A stretch of DNA of 64,000 bases from contig OY992537.1 in NCBI GenBank assembly GCA_963921195.1, positions 75,646,894 to 75,710,893 on the forward strand. Direction: 5' to 3'. The position numbers and the translations under genes are program-made. Below the pieces are notes generated by a model, which saw only the letters and a program-made list of their open reading frames with translations, was not told the origin of the DNA and did no database searches. Source of the stretch: Pegoplata infirma (Eukaryota; Arthropoda; Insecta; Diptera; Anthomyiidae). Shown in pieces: positions 29,525 to 40,552 of the stretch. Position 1 is the first letter of the stretch. Each line of letters opens with the position of its first letter.

Positions 29525-31572
29525 TGAGGCATTCCACACCAAATATCCAGCGAAAAAAAACATGTGTACAGTAAACTTCTGAATGGGTTGAATGGATAGC
29601 CCTATATGAAACTTAGAAAATTGCGTTTTTGGTTTTTCAATTTTTCAAAAACTGGGCTTAGGAGGCGTGGTCAAATATTGGAACAATGGTAAAATTTGTG
29701 GCGAGTTGCCTTGATTAAATATTTATCACATTAAAACGGAATGCACCACAATCTCAAAAATTTACATTCTTATATACACTCCAAAAAAAAACTGTAATGT
29801 TAGCAAAAAGAGCTTGTAAACCTACAAGAAAATTTGCTGATTTTGAACCCACAATTTTTTTGCTAAAGTTAGCAAAAATGTTTTGCCAATAATTAGTTAA
29901 CTAAATTTTTTTTTTTTTGAACTTAGTATATACACATCTGAGGACCCCATTGGGTTCGGACCCGATAGGTCCAGACCCCGATGGGCCTAGACCTAGTTGG
30001 GATCCTTAAAAATCGTCATAGTTTTTGATCCAAAATTTGTGTCCGTTTCGCTCTACCTTGCTTAGTTTTTGAGATACGTGATTAAAGGGGACCACTGGGT
30101 CTTGAGAATTAAAAAACTCGATAACTTCAAAAATATTACTCGGAGAGTAATTGACTATTTTCCGGTCTTGTTCTACGCTACAAAAATGGTTTTGGACTTT
30201 TTGTTGTGTCGGCAATATTTACCGAGATATGAGCATTTTAAAATTTTCGGGAATGCTAACTTTTTTGGATCCAAAGTTAGGGCCCATTAGGGTCCACACA
30301 TGTGAAGAGGGCCGGCGATACTATGGTGAGCTCGAGAACCAAAAATGGCCTCCATTTTGCTCTATCTGGCTTAGTTTCCGAGATAGAGCCATTTTAAGTT
30401 TTCTGAAAATAAAAAAAAATTTCCTATTCATTTTGCTAATATTATCAAAAAAGCTTGTAAAAATTTGGTCAACTCAATTTTTAATCTAGCAAAAAAAATT
30501 AGTTCAAATTTTGTTTAAAATTGCTAATGCGCTAAATGAAGTTTACAAGATATTTTTGTTAACATTCTAATCTCAACTAAAAATTTGCTAAAAGTTAGCT
30601 AACCAGCATTAGCAAAAAAAAATTGGTAAATCTACTAATGTATTATTTTGAGTGTAGTTTTGTATGGGGTATCAATTAAATTTTTTTTTTGGAAAATTTT
30701 CAGAACCCGTTCTGAAATTTTCCATTTTTTAAATAAGTCAATTTATCAAAAAGCTGGCCACTTTTTTTTATTTTTTTTTTTAAGTTTAGATGTTTGTCCA
30801 TCCACACAAAAAAAATTCAGAAACACGTTCGTCGTTTTTTTCGAGAAAATCGCATTTGAATTTTAAATTTCATAACAATTTTGTAATTTGCTTGTATTTT
30901 CTTGTTTCAACAGATCGTATGAGTAATATTTATGCAATTGATAACACTCATTCGCAACGTTAAAACAAGAAAATACAAGCAAATTACAATATTGTTATGA
31001 AATTTAAAATTCAAATGCGATTTTCTCGAAAAAAAACGACGAACATGTTTCTGATTTTTTTTTGTGTGGATGGACAAACATCTAAACTTCAAAAAAAAAA
31101 AAAATAAAAAAAAAGTGGCCGAATTTTTGATAAATTGACTTTTTAAAAATTGGAAAATTTCAGAACGGTTTCTGAAAATTTTCCAAAAAAAAAATTTTTA
31201 ATCGATATCCCATACAAAACTATAAACGAATGTAAATTTTTGAGATTGTGGTGCATTCCGTTTTAATGTGATAAATATTTAATCAAGGCAACTCGCCACA
31301 AATTTTACCATTTTTTCAAATATTTGACCACGCCTGCCAAGCCCAGTTTTTGAAAAATTGAAAAACCAAAAACGCAATTTTCTTAGTTCCATATAGGACT
31401 ATCCAAACATTTTTCAAATATTTGACCACGCCTCCCAAGCCCAGTTTTTGAAAATTTGAAAAACCAAAAACGCAATTTTCTTAGTTCCATATAGGGCTAT
31501 CCAAACAACCTATTCAGAGATTTACGGGACACATGTTTTTCTGTAGTGGGACATTTGGTGTGGAATGCTTCA
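29525..31572. mobile_element. Foldback element GGCATTCCACACC, copy 2
   Basis: Arms 29525-29776 plus 30657-30905, and 30960-31572, are inverted copies (GAGGCATTCCACACCAAAT and ATTTGGTGTGGAATGCTTC; AAGCCCAGTTTTTGAAAA; TTTGTCCATCCACAC). The right arm has a short duplication around AACATTTTTCAAATATTTGA (31260-31500). The left arm is split by a TA-flanked MITE, and the right arm keeps the unsplit version. It is related to 6145-7405 in the opposite orientation. Confidence 0.8.
29777..30654. mobile_element. TA-flanked MITE, TIR CACTCMAAA (copy 1)
   Basis: CACTCCAAAAAAAAACTG and ATTTTGAGTG are the ends, with TA on both sides (29775-29776, 30655-30656). In the opposite foldback arm the same site reads without the insert (ACTATAAACG near 31219), an empty site. 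The interior has G/C-rich units (CCCATTGGGTTCGGACCCGA and relatives, 29947-30005) and scattered TTAGCAAAA words. The short frames inside lack motifs. Confidence 0.8.
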
Positions 31573-32098
31573 TATGTGGACCCTAATGGGTCCTAGCTTT
31601 GGATCCAAAAAAGTTAGAATTCTCGAAAATTTTATAATGCTCATATCTCGGTATATATTGCCGACAAAACAAAAAGTCCTTAACACGTAGAACAAGACTG
31701 CGAAATAACCAAAAGCTCTCCGAGTAATATTTTTGAAGTTATCGAGTTCTTTAATGCTCAAAACCCCAGTGGTGCCCTAAAATCACGTTTCTCAAAAACC
31801 AGGCGCGGATCCAGGAATTTCATTTGGGGGGGAGATTTTTTTACCAAAAAATCGGAAAGCAATAAAGTTTGGTTTGAAGGCGGGGGGGGGGGGGGGGGGG
31901 TATTGTGTTAATTTTTATTTATTTTATATTTTTAATATTTTATTGATATTTTTAATATTGCTTTTTTATTAATATTACTTTTTTTTCAAGCATTTGGATT
32001 TAGGGGAACTTTTTTTACTCAAAAAAAAATTTTCACAAGGGGACCCTGTCAGTCGTATTTACTTCCAAAAGAGGACCATTTTTATAACCTTACAAACG

Positions 32099-32965
32099 TG
32101 TTTATTCACAGTTATGATTGACTATGACTGTCATAAGTTAATGTTTATGATTGAACAGTCATAACATCAAATATTTTTCTGTACAAAAAATTAAAAAGTT
32201 TTAAATTTCATTTGCAAATTTTAAGATTAATATTATGACTTTTCAGTCATAAAAATTGGCTTATGACAGTTAAAGATACCCAAGCAGAAATTGACGACGG
32301 TTCTAAAAAAAAAGCGTTGTCAAAGCAGTGTAACAAAAAAAAAGCATTCTCAAAACGCTATTTTCAAACGCTTTGTGAGCGTTTTTGAAAAGTCTTCTGA
32401 AAGCACTATAACAAAAAAAAGCAATCTCAAAACGTTTTTTGGAACGCTTAGCGAGCGTATTCGAAAAGCGTTTTAAGAGTTCTTTATATTTTTTTCAAAA
32501 AAATTTCTAAGTTACGAAACTATTTTTGAATAACAATTTTTTGTCAATTTTTTTTTTGTTTTTTGAAGTAAAAAATCATCAAAAATGTTTTTAGAATTTT
32601 TTTTTTTTAATTTTCTAAGATTCGAAAATTTTTTTGAAAAATTTTTTAAGTTTCTTGGAGTAAATTTTTTTTCTTTCGGATTTCACTTAGTATCAAACAA
32701 ATTATTATACCCAAACTAAAACAGAAATTTTTTACTTTGGGTTTTTAAAGCGCTTTGATGACTTTTAAAAAACGTTCTCAAAGCACTTTTTTACATCGCT
32801 TTTAAAACGCTTTAAACCTAGCGTAGATCGATGTTATCATTCGAATCATCTGAAGGCGCTTTGAAGTTGGTATATAGAACGCTCGTACAACCGTCCGCAA
32901 CGCTTTCACAACGCTTTTGCGATTGTATTTTTCTGACTGGGTAGTCACAACTGTGAATAGACACG
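32099..32965. mobile_element. MITE, TIR CGTGTTTATTCACAGTTATG
   Basis: CGTGTTTATTCACAGTTATG at the left pairs with AACTGTGAATAGACACG at the right. Inner TATGACTGTCATAA palindromes are present. The termini recall GGCCTATTCACA of 10868-11150. It sits inside the hAT-like element and was itself hit by the element at 32279. The exact target duplication was not resolved. Confidence 0.7.
32279..32941. mobile_element. TA-flanked element, TIR CCCARNCAGAAAWT
   Basis: CCCAAGCAGAAATTGACG at the left and TTTTTCTGACTGGG at the right, each next to TA (32277-32278, 32942-32943). The flanks rejoin to an uninterrupted arm (GACAGTTAAAGATA, then GTCACAACTG). The interior carries at least ten AAAGCG / CGCTTT words on both strands, probably subterminal binding repeats. 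The short frames are not genes. Confidence 0.8.
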
Positions 32966-34116
32966 TAAAATTTGTAATTTTCGAAAATAATAATAACATT
33001 AAGCATTAATATTCCGAAAAAAAAATAATTAAGTATTAGATTTTTATGCATGTACCCTTCACAAAATATCTCAGATGATGAAATAATTTTACTACAGAAA
33101 AACTCTTGGATTCTTAAATATTTTTCATATAAAAAAAAAACCCTTTCAGAAAATACATTCGTATACAAAAATTCTCAGATCCTGAAACATAATTCGTAAA
33201 AGAGAATTATCAGATACTAAAAAATTATCAGTTTTTTAAACATTTTATGAAGAAATTTTGAATCAATTTTCTTAAAATACGAAAAATGTTACGGTTTTAA
33301 TGCCATCTAGATTCTGAAACATTTTCATATAGAAAAAATTTTATTATTAGACACATTTCAAAAGAAAAATTTACATATTCAGACTCTAAGACGTTTTTCC
33401 TTTAGAAATGTTAATCGATTCTGAGAAATTTTTTGCTAAAAATATCTTGGTATATTCTAAAACATTTCAAAGGAAAAATTCTCTGTTGCTGTGGGATGTT
33501 TTCTATACAAAAGTTTTAAGACATTTTCCCTAAAATTTAAAATGGTTTTACAATAAAAAAATTTTACATTTAGAGTCAAATAAGTATCAAAACAGTTTCT
33601 AAAAATAAAGTCTGGAATATCGAAACATTTTTCTATAAAAATATTCAGATAATATTTTTTTCTTAGAATAATAACTCTATGGCCATTTAACTCTATTGCC
33701 ATTCAACTCTATTATCATTTAAGTTTTTCAAATGCAATTTCTTTCATTCTGGAACATTTTAAGGATTTAAAAAAAATTTACTTCAGTACAAATAGCCTCT
33801 ATTTGTTTACATCCTGGTCATTTTCCTTCCATCTTTGTTCCTCACCCTTTTTCCTTTTTCCTTTTTCTTTTCTTTTTTCCTTTCCTTTCCTTTCCTTTCT
33901 TTTTTTTTTTTGAAATCATTTTGGGGGGGGAGAAATCCCATTCTCCCCCCCCTGGATCCGCGCCTGTCAAAAACTAAGCAAGGTAGAGCGAAGCAGACAC
34001 AAATTTTGTATCAAAAACTATTACGATTTTAAAGGAACCCAACTAGGTCTAGGCCCATCGGGGTCTGGACCTATCGGGTCCAAACCCAATGGGGTCCTCA
34101 AATGTGTATTAACTAA

Positions 34117-34621
34117 CAAGGGAAGTCTCCCTGCTCTCACCCTCCGATCTTCAGGAAATTTGGATATGTTGTTAAGAACGAAAATTAATTCGACAGGTAT
34201 TTTTTTAGCGGCCCAAACTCATTTTTAGGGGGGGGGGGTCAATTTGTATGGGGGAAATTTACCTTTTTCAGTTTTTTACGACTTACGCCTGTTTAATCAA
34301 AATTAATATAGGCATGTGGGCCTAAGACGTTAATATTTTTCGGCTTATTAATAAAAACGTCCTAAAGTTTTGGTATTTTACTTAATATGACGAAAAGTTG
34401 TGCATGTTTGGACAAGTTCTTAGCACACGTAGATAGGTTTTCCAAAGACATTTCATTTGGTATGTAACTGAAAAATAGCCTTGTCTTCCCCCCTCCTTTT
34501 TTTGCCCCCTAAATATGAATTTGGGCCGCTAAAAAAATACGTATCCCTTTATTTTTTCTGCTCCACAAAATAAAACCAATTCCATAAAGATCCTCGGGTG
34601 ACACTAGGGAGACTTCCTTTG
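34117..34621. mobile_element. CAAGG-ended element iv (505 bp)
   Basis: CAAGGGAAGTCTCCCTG and CTAGGGAGACTTCCTTTG are inverted ends, flanked by TAA (34114-34116, 34622-34624). Inner pairs include ATTTTTAGCGGCCCAAA-like and TTTGGGCCGCTAAAAA. It is closely similar to 52549-53148. Confidence 0.85.
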
Positions 34622-34745
34622 TAAGTTGAAATAAAAAAATTGTCAGTTAACTAATTTTTGGCAAAATATTTTTGCTAAGTTTACCAAAAAAATTGTGGTT
34701 CAAAATCAGAAAATTTTCTTGTAGGTTTACAACCTTTTGTCCAAC

Positions 34746-34985
34746 TTTTTTTAGCATATCGATATTTTTTACTGGTCAAAATTAATTGCAAATTTCAATT
34801 TCTTAACTTTTTTAAATAAATCGCCATTTTGAAAAAGTTATTACTCAACACCAACTTGGAATAAGTGGCTGAAAATTGGTGTCTAAGTTGTATATGTACT
34901 ACAATATTTCCAAAAATGAAATAAGTCGAAAGGGGTCGGGTCCGAATGTGTGCAATTTGGCATGAAATGCCCCAGGTACTTTTAT
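34746..34985. repeat. GGCATGAAATGCCCC repeat segment
   Basis: ATCGCCATTTTGAAAAAGTT, ACTCAACACCAACTTGGA, AAAGGGGTCGGGTCC and GCAATTTGGCATGAAATGCC follow the same order as 14580-14740. Confidence 0.6.
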
Positions 34986-35316
34986 TATTTACTAAAAAAA
35001 ATTGTTCAGTTTTCCTATCTTCAATTTAGGTCTACTGCCCCAATGGTGCGTTCTCTAGTATACGCCACTTAGCCTAGCGTATTAGAAGTCGGGAGTTGTA
35101 TAGCTCAAATGCAAATCTTAGAAGAGTGGTGGATGTTGAAATCACCAGCAACTTAAATTTCACTCTTTGCCCAACTTTCCAAGATTCCAGAAATATTTAA
35201 AAGTTTCTCCAAATTCAACTTTATCAAAAATTATTTTTGTATTCCCACCCAAAATCTATAAAATTCTTTTTAAAAATAATTTCACAACTCAAATTGAATA
35301 CAAAAAATTTACTTAC
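34986..35316. other. Presumed intron 3' of the coding exon
   Basis: On the minus strand this lies just downstream of the donor at 35311-35316. ACTGCCCCAATGGTGCGTTC near 35034 resembles part of the 37970-38300 repeat. No second exon is recognisable. Confidence 0.4.
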
Positions 35317-35863
35317 CGGGTATATTGTTATTGGCATTTGTTGTTTTTGTTAATAGTAAAATAATAAATAACAATATTGTTAGTTGAAATGATGATTTCA
35401 GCCAATAACAAATATATTCAGATTTTTGTAGTATCTTGTTAAAATTTATAGTTGAATTTGCTCTACTTGTTGTGGATGTTGTTGCTGTTGTCGTCGTATA
35501 TGGTGGTATTGTATTATTATTAAATTGAAGGTGAGACGGTGTTGTTGCTGTTGGATCACAAAACTTTAACGTCTCCAGTATCGTTGTTGTTAACAAACAA
35601 TTTGTTGAAGATTTTTCTAAAGTTGTTGGTAATATTGTTGGTACACGGCTAGTTGTTGCTTTATAACGTATTTGATAGTCGTTACGTTGCTGTTGTTCTT
35701 GTTGGTACCGCTGTTGAGTTGTAATGTTATTGTTTATATTTATGCTGTTGCTGTTGTTGTTGTTTTTAAGGTTGTTTTTATTATTGTTTGTGGCGAACGA
35801 TGATCGCGTTCGGCTTAATGCCTGACACCACCGGTAAGACCCAGGGTCCGCACACATGCCCAT
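35317..35863 (-). CDS. First coding exon of a putative secreted or membrane protein, Asn/Thr/Gln-rich
   Basis: Minus-strand exon of an unidentified gene. An intron acceptor (T-rich tract, then TTTTAG at 35921-35926) opens an exon at 35920. An in-frame TGA at 35903-35905 means translation must start at the ATG at 35863 or 35857. About 182 codons follow: MGMCADPGSYRWCQALSRTR, then Asn- and Gln-rich runs (residues 25-65), a Ser/Thr-rich stretch with TTTTATTSTTSRANST (about 121-136), and a hydrophobic segment LTILLFIILLLT (161-172) ending TKTTNA, which looks like a signal peptide or anchor with a cleavage site. The exon ends five codons later at a GTAAGT donor (35311-35316), giving a phase 1 intron, common after signal peptides of Ig-type and other extracellular proteins. 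The base composition is less AT-rich than the surroundings. The long pre-signal region is unusual; a downstream start is possible. Gene identity is unknown. Confidence 0.65.
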
Positions 35864-35926
35864 GCCTCTGGTCCCATAGTCAATGCCGCTAATGGATCGT
35901 CCTCATTGCAGCGGCGTCATCTAAAA
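35864..35926 (-). promoter_or_regulatory. 5' UTR part of the exon and its splice acceptor
   Basis: The minus-strand sequence reads ACTTTTTTATTTTAG before ATGACGCCGCTGC. The acceptor AG is at 35921-35922, and the first ATG of the exon is closed after five codons by TGA, so it would act as a short upstream frame. This implies at least one non-coding exon further upstream (higher coordinates). Confidence 0.5.
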
Positions 35927-36165
35927 TAAAAAAGTGGAATAATGGGAATTTAATTAAACATACAAACATAAAAAGTGATTTTTTTTTAAATTAGCTTTTT
36001 AATTGTACACCACCTGGCGTATGATTGATATTAATTATTGTATGAAACAAATATTGCTCATACGCATTGACCCCCTATTTTTCATACCCAGTTGGTTGGC
36101 TAACAACATTGTGCAACACAATTTTGTATCTTGGATGGGACAAAAAAACTAGGAAAGTATATCAA
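35927..36165. repeat. Presumed intron with a CGTATGA...CTCATACG palindrome
   Basis: GCGTATGATTGATATTAATT pairs partly with AATATTGCTCATACGC (36018-36066), related to the motif at 3077. The remainder is unassigned. Confidence 0.45.
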
Positions 36166-36735
36166 CAGTAGAGCAAAACTACCGAAGGGTTTTTGAAAAC
36201 TAAGCTCGAGTTCATTTTTATGGCCCACGAATTTTTAAAATTTTTTTCAAAGGTGTTTTGAATGAGTCAAAAAAAGTATTAAATCTAGTTCTAAGGTAAA
36301 TAGTGTTAGGATCGGTCTTCAGTGATATTTGATGGCGGTTCTTTTCTTAGAATATATTAACCCTCTATCTCCCATTTTTAGGGGTCATTTTATTACATTT
36401 TCAAATATCCTTATAAATCTGCTTCTGACCTAAATTAAGATAGAAGTGTCTTTAATGAAATGCGATGGCGGTTTTTTCTTAGAATATATTAACCCTCTAT
36501 CTACCATTTTTATGGGTAATTTTTTTTTACTTTAAGCCAACACTCAGGGGATGCCCCCTACTAACTCAGTGCATTATGTTGGTATTAGGAAAATAGGTTA
36601 TGAGGAGGAGGAAAGAGGGAGTAGTGTTTGTGGATATTTAGTTTAAACTTTTGACCATTGACAACCCCAATAGTAAAATTTGATGCAGAAAATGTTTGTA
36701 GAACATTTTAACCCTTTAAACGCACGCCTTAGTCG
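36166..36735 (+). repeat. Left arm of a large inverted repeat (partner 39385-39880)
   Basis: AAACTACCGAAGGGTTTTTG, AAGCTCGAGTTC and GATATTTGATGGCGGTTC correspond in inverse to GAACCGCCATCAAATATC (39418) and GAACTCGAGCTAGGTTTTC (39820). GATGGCGGTTYTTTTCTTAG occurs twice. It includes copy 2 of the GGATGCCCC repeat at 36545-36645. Confidence 0.65.
36545..36645 (+). repeat. GGATGCCCCCTACTAACTCA repeat, copy 2
   Basis: Parallel to 28686-28795, including GAGGAAAGAGGGAGTAGTGT and TTGTGGATATTTA. Confidence 0.65.
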
Positions 36736-37300
36736 TGTTTCAAGAAGATATTTGAAAAAAAGTGACAATTTCGAGTGTATTTTTTTTTTAGTGTAAAAAT
36801 ATTTTTGAGTGAAAAAAAAATACGTTGAAAATTATTTTTGTGACTTACCAATATTTTTAAAACGTTTCAACGGGTTTTCAACACGTGAATTTAAGGTGAA
36901 GCTAATCTGAAATTCACGCTTTTGCTAATAACTTTTGAACCACTGGACCAATTTTGCTGAAATTCAACACGAAATAGGCCAGGGAAACGTCAAATATATA
37001 TGCATCCTCAGAATTGCCTTTCGAAAGTTGGTGTTTTTTTTTATCACGTAAATTCACGAAAAAACCCTGCCGAAATTCAGTCTTTTGCTCATAACTTTTG
37101 AACCATTGGACAGTGGACACATATATTCCAAACTTCAGGAGCCTCCGTAAAGTCTTTCAAAAGTTAGCGTGTTTTCAACAGACAGACAGACGGACGAACG
37201 GACATCGCTAGATCGTCTTAAAATCGATCGAGGATCATGAATATATACTTTATAGGGTACTAGACCAATATTTCGAGGTGATACAAACGGAAGAAATTTT
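36736..37300 (-). repeat. mini-me unit on the minus strand with TTTTGAACCACTGG repeats
   Basis: ACTTTTGAACCACTGGACCA and TAACTTTTGAACCATTGGAC are spaced by about 165 bases. They are followed by ACTTCAGGAGCCTCCGTAAA, CAGACAGACAGACGGACG, GACATCGCTAGATCGTC and ATCGATCGAGGATCATGAAT. The same series is at 45940-46270. Confidence 0.7.
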
Positions 37301-37615
37301 ATTTTTTTTTATTTTTCCAATTTGTTGACAGTTTTTAGCATGGACTAATTATAAAGGACTGCTACCAACGACGTAAATCAGAACAATAACAATAACGACA
37401 TTTAAATATTTATTTTCTTTTTTAATCAAATTTTGATTTTTACTTTATTCCCTTTTCATAAATAATTTCAGTTTGTTTTCATTTTTTAAATTTTTTTCAT
37501 AAATATTTATGAGAACCAAAACAAATTTCAAATATTTTGAAATGTTTTTTTTTTTTGTTTTCTTAAAAAATTCGTAAATATTATTGTTCTGATATTAATC
37601 AAAAAAATAACTATG
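37301..37615. other. Unassigned AT-rich spacer
   Basis: No gene or repeat boundary was recognised. Confidence 0.3.
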
Positions 37616-39365
37616 GCGACCAACTACTTGTTTGGAAGCATTCCTTTATACATCTTCCTTGGTTTTTAGTACTCTTCGAAAATTCCTTCGTGGTAAATTT
37701 TCAGATTTTTTTGATGACCCGTTCAAAAGATATCGTATTTTTCAGAATTGGTAGTCTGTTCCTTTACTCAAGCTCTTTTACTCATAACTTCTTCAATTAT
37801 GGTTCAAATTGCAATTTTTTAACGTACTTTTTAAAAAAATCAAAAAAAATTCTCAAAAGTCCTCTAGTATGCGATTTTTTAGTTTTATAATTTAAATCTC
37901 ATTTTTGAAAATGTATGTACTCTTTGATTTTTTTGAAATTTTTTTGTGTAAAACTTCTATCTAAAATCATTTTTACTGCTCCAATGGTGCGTCATAGAGG
38001 GGTAGTTTCCAAGACCGACCCCCATTAATTTCTACGTCTTAACATTTCTTTTGAACAAACTAATACCCTATCTCCAATTTCTAAGGGGGCTCCCACACAA
38101 AATGACATTTTTTAAAATTTGCTCCAACCACTCTAACTGCCCTAAGAGTGCCCTTAGAGCAATAAAATGTATGTCAGACCCACAATACTTTTTTAGTACA
38201 AACATTTTCTCTGAACACACCTACCCCATATCCATAAATTTCCTTTTTATTTTTTGTAAATTTGTTTTATTTAATCAGCTTCTAGCGCTCCAATGGTGCG
38301 TCCGAGAGGAGTCCCCCATTTATTTTTACCCTCCAACATTTTTTTAAAACATACTTACGCTTTATATCCACTCCGTAAGTAGGCTCCCATTCAAATTACA
38401 GTTGGAGCAAATTTTTTAAAAATTTAATTTTTAATGGAAGCTCACTTAGGGAGTGGAGATAGGGCGCAGGTATGTTTTGCAAAAATGTTGGAGGGTAAAA
38501 ATAAAGGGGGGTCGCTCTCACTCGGACTCACCATTGGACCGTTAGAAGCTGATTAAATAAAACCAATTTACAAAAAATAAAAGAAATTGTATGGGGACCG
38601 CCGTAATAGTTAAAGATAGGGGGTAGGTGCGTTCAGAGAAAATGTTTGGACTAAAAAAAATATTTCTGGTCTGTCATACATTTTATTGCTCTAAGGGCAC
38701 TCTTAGGGCAGTTAGAGCGGTTGGAGAAAATTTAAAAAAATGCCATTTTGTGTGGTAGCCCCCTTAGAAATTGGAGATAGGGTATTAAATTGTTCCGAAG
38801 AAATGTTAAAAATTAATGGGGGTCGGACTTGGAAATGACCCCTCTATGACGCACCATTGAAGCAGTAAGAAAAGATTTTAAGATTGGAAAATTACAATAA
38901 AAATTTTAAAAATAGTAATAATCGCTATCCCACGAGCCTTCTGGACAAAAAATTTGTAGAATCGATAGAAGTTTAACACAAAAAATTTCAAAAAAATGAA
39001 AGAGTACATAGATTTTTAAAAATGAGATTTAAATTTGAAAACTTAAAAATCGTATACTAGAGCACTTTTAAGAATTTTTCTGATTTTTTTTAAAAATTAA
39101 GTAAAAAAACAAAAATTTTGAAAAAAATGCAATTTGGACCATTGTTGAAGAAGTTATGAGTAAAAGAAGTTTGAGTAAAGGAACAAACTACAAATTTTTA
39201 AAAATTCGATATCTTTTGAACGGGTCATCAAAAAAATCTGAAAATTTACCACGAAGGAGTTTTCGGAGGATATTAAAAACTGTCAACAAAATAAAAAAAT
39301 CTAAAAAAAAAATTATTAAAAGTGTCCGATTTGACATGGAATGCACCATATACACTCTATCACTA
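37616..39365. mobile_element. 1.7-kb foldback element with ATGGTGCG repeats
   Basis: Arms about 37640-38400 and 38440-39265 are inverted copies (CCTTCGTGGTAAATTTTCAG and CTGAAAATTTACCACGAAGG; GACCCGTTCAAAAGATATCG; CCCTATCTCCAATTTCTAAG). The centre is near 38415. The unit CTCCAATGGTGCGTC occurs twice per arm. The right end GACATGGAATGCACCATATA resembles the GGCATTCC families. Part of one arm recurs at 60020-60240. The frames inside (up to 98 aa) show no domain. Confidence 0.75.
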
Positions 39366-39885
39366 GAATGGAGGGTATACAAATGAGAGATAGAGTCTTA
39401 AAATATTGTATGAAAAGAACCGCCATCAAATATCACTGAAGACATTATTTCCGTAGGTTAGGTCAGAAGCAGATTTACAAAATTTTTTCGACTTATTTCA
39501 CACGACTTTGATAAAAAACAATATTATTTAATATTATGTGGTAATTTACAATTTTACTTTTTTAAGCATTTTTGCATTTTTCGCACGAACTTTTGATCTT
39601 CGTCAACTTCTAGTGAAATTTTATTCAGAAATTTTTGGTAGAACATTTTAACCTTATAAACGCACGTTTTATTGGTGTTCTATGAGGATATTTAATGTAT
39701 TCTAAAAAAAGAACCGCCAAGACATGTCTTAACATTATTTACCTCAGAATTAAACTTTTTTTTTACTTATTCAAAAAGCCTTTGAAAAAAATTAAAAATT
39801 TCAGTGATCCATAAATAAAGAACTCGAGCTAGGTTTTCAAAATTCTTCGGTGGTTTTGTTCTTCTATTTGTATACTATATTTTTT
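39366..39885 (-). repeat. Right arm of the inverted repeat started at 36166
   Basis: GAACCGCCATCAAATATCAC, AACCGCCAAGACATGTC and GAACTCGAGCTAGGTTTTC mirror 36190-36480. The arm is rearranged relative to its partner. Confidence 0.6.
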
Positions 39886-40550
39886 TTTTTTTTTTGCACA
39901 GTGTAGTTGTCTAACTTGCCAGTGCACGAGCAATTTGCATTCGGTCGTGACCCCAAAAATGTGACTCATATTTGGTTTTTGTGTGTTTTCTAAACTAATA
40001 AAAGATCTAACGAAAGATATATTCAATCGGTTCATGTTTGGACTTTGGACCTATTTTTCACACTGAAAGAATTATTGTTCGTAATGTCTATGAACAAATT
40101 TCATAAAACCAAGTTCATAGAATATAAGAAACAATCATTGGCTTAATGAATATTCATTAATATTGTGAAATATTTCATAGAATTTTATTCATAGATTTTA
40201 TTAAATTCATAGAATTATTGAATGTAATTCATAGAAGAAAATGTCATCAATATGCCTTTTATTTTTTTTAATAATTAAAATAGTTGAAAAAATATAATAA
40301 AAAAATAAAAAAATAAATAAAAAAAACATAAAAAAAATATATCATTGCTGTCATGACCGGGGCTCCAATCCAAGACCTACCGGCTGAAGTGGTTTTTGTT
40401 GAAGCCTTAGCTATGAGCGCCACCAAAGGAGGAAAATCTTGCCAACTAACACATAGTTTTAACGTTTCTTGGTTGTAAATAAAATTTTGTTTTCTACAAA
40501 CACACACACAGCTTTTGTTAGAGTATTGTGACAGAGCATTAGACTGGCAT
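39886..40550. repeat. AATTCATAGAA-rich stretch and unassigned sequence
   Basis: Between 40090 and 40240 the words TTCATAGAAT and CATAGATTTTATT repeat about six times. GTTTCATAGATTCTATG at 43058 may be a distant partner. No protein is convincing, although 40340-40590 is less AT-rich. Confidence 0.4.
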
Positions 40551-40552
40551 TT

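Larger units (their letters stand above)
31800..33966. mobile_element. hAT-like element, TIR CAGGCGCGGATCCAGG
   Basis: A perfect 16-bp TIR, CAGGCGCGGATCCAGG and its complement CCTGGATCCGCGCCTG, is flanked by an identical 8-bp duplication TCAAAAAC (31792-31799, 33967-33974), the hAT signature. The subterminal zones hold G- or C-rich tracts, including a run of 19 G at 31882-31900. At 2.17 kb it has no transposase frame, and a MITE is nested inside it. Confidence 0.9.
31573..34745 (-). mobile_element. Second copy of the CACTC MITE, inverted and interrupted twice
   Basis: 31575-31799, 33967-34113 and 34625-34745 are, in order, the reverse complement of 29780-30300. Landmarks include GGACCCTAATGGG, GGTCTAGGCCCATCGGGGTC and TTTCTTGTAGGTTTACAA. 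The gaps hold a hAT-like element (31800-33966) and a CAAGG-ended element (34117-34621). The outer end near 31573 is truncated against the foldback. Confidence 0.75.

Noticed and set aside
7233..30962. Hairpin loop inverted between the two GGCATTCCACACC foldbacks, suggesting a flip by recombination
   Set aside because: Arm-specific differences (GTCCCGCTACAG in the left arm at 6160 and the right arm at 31540) show that the whole element is simply inserted in the opposite orientation.
31882..31900. Run of 19 G as a possible G-quadruplex or regulatory site
   Set aside because: It is an expanded form of the G-rich subterminal tract of the hAT-like element, and homopolymer length is unreliable in assemblies.
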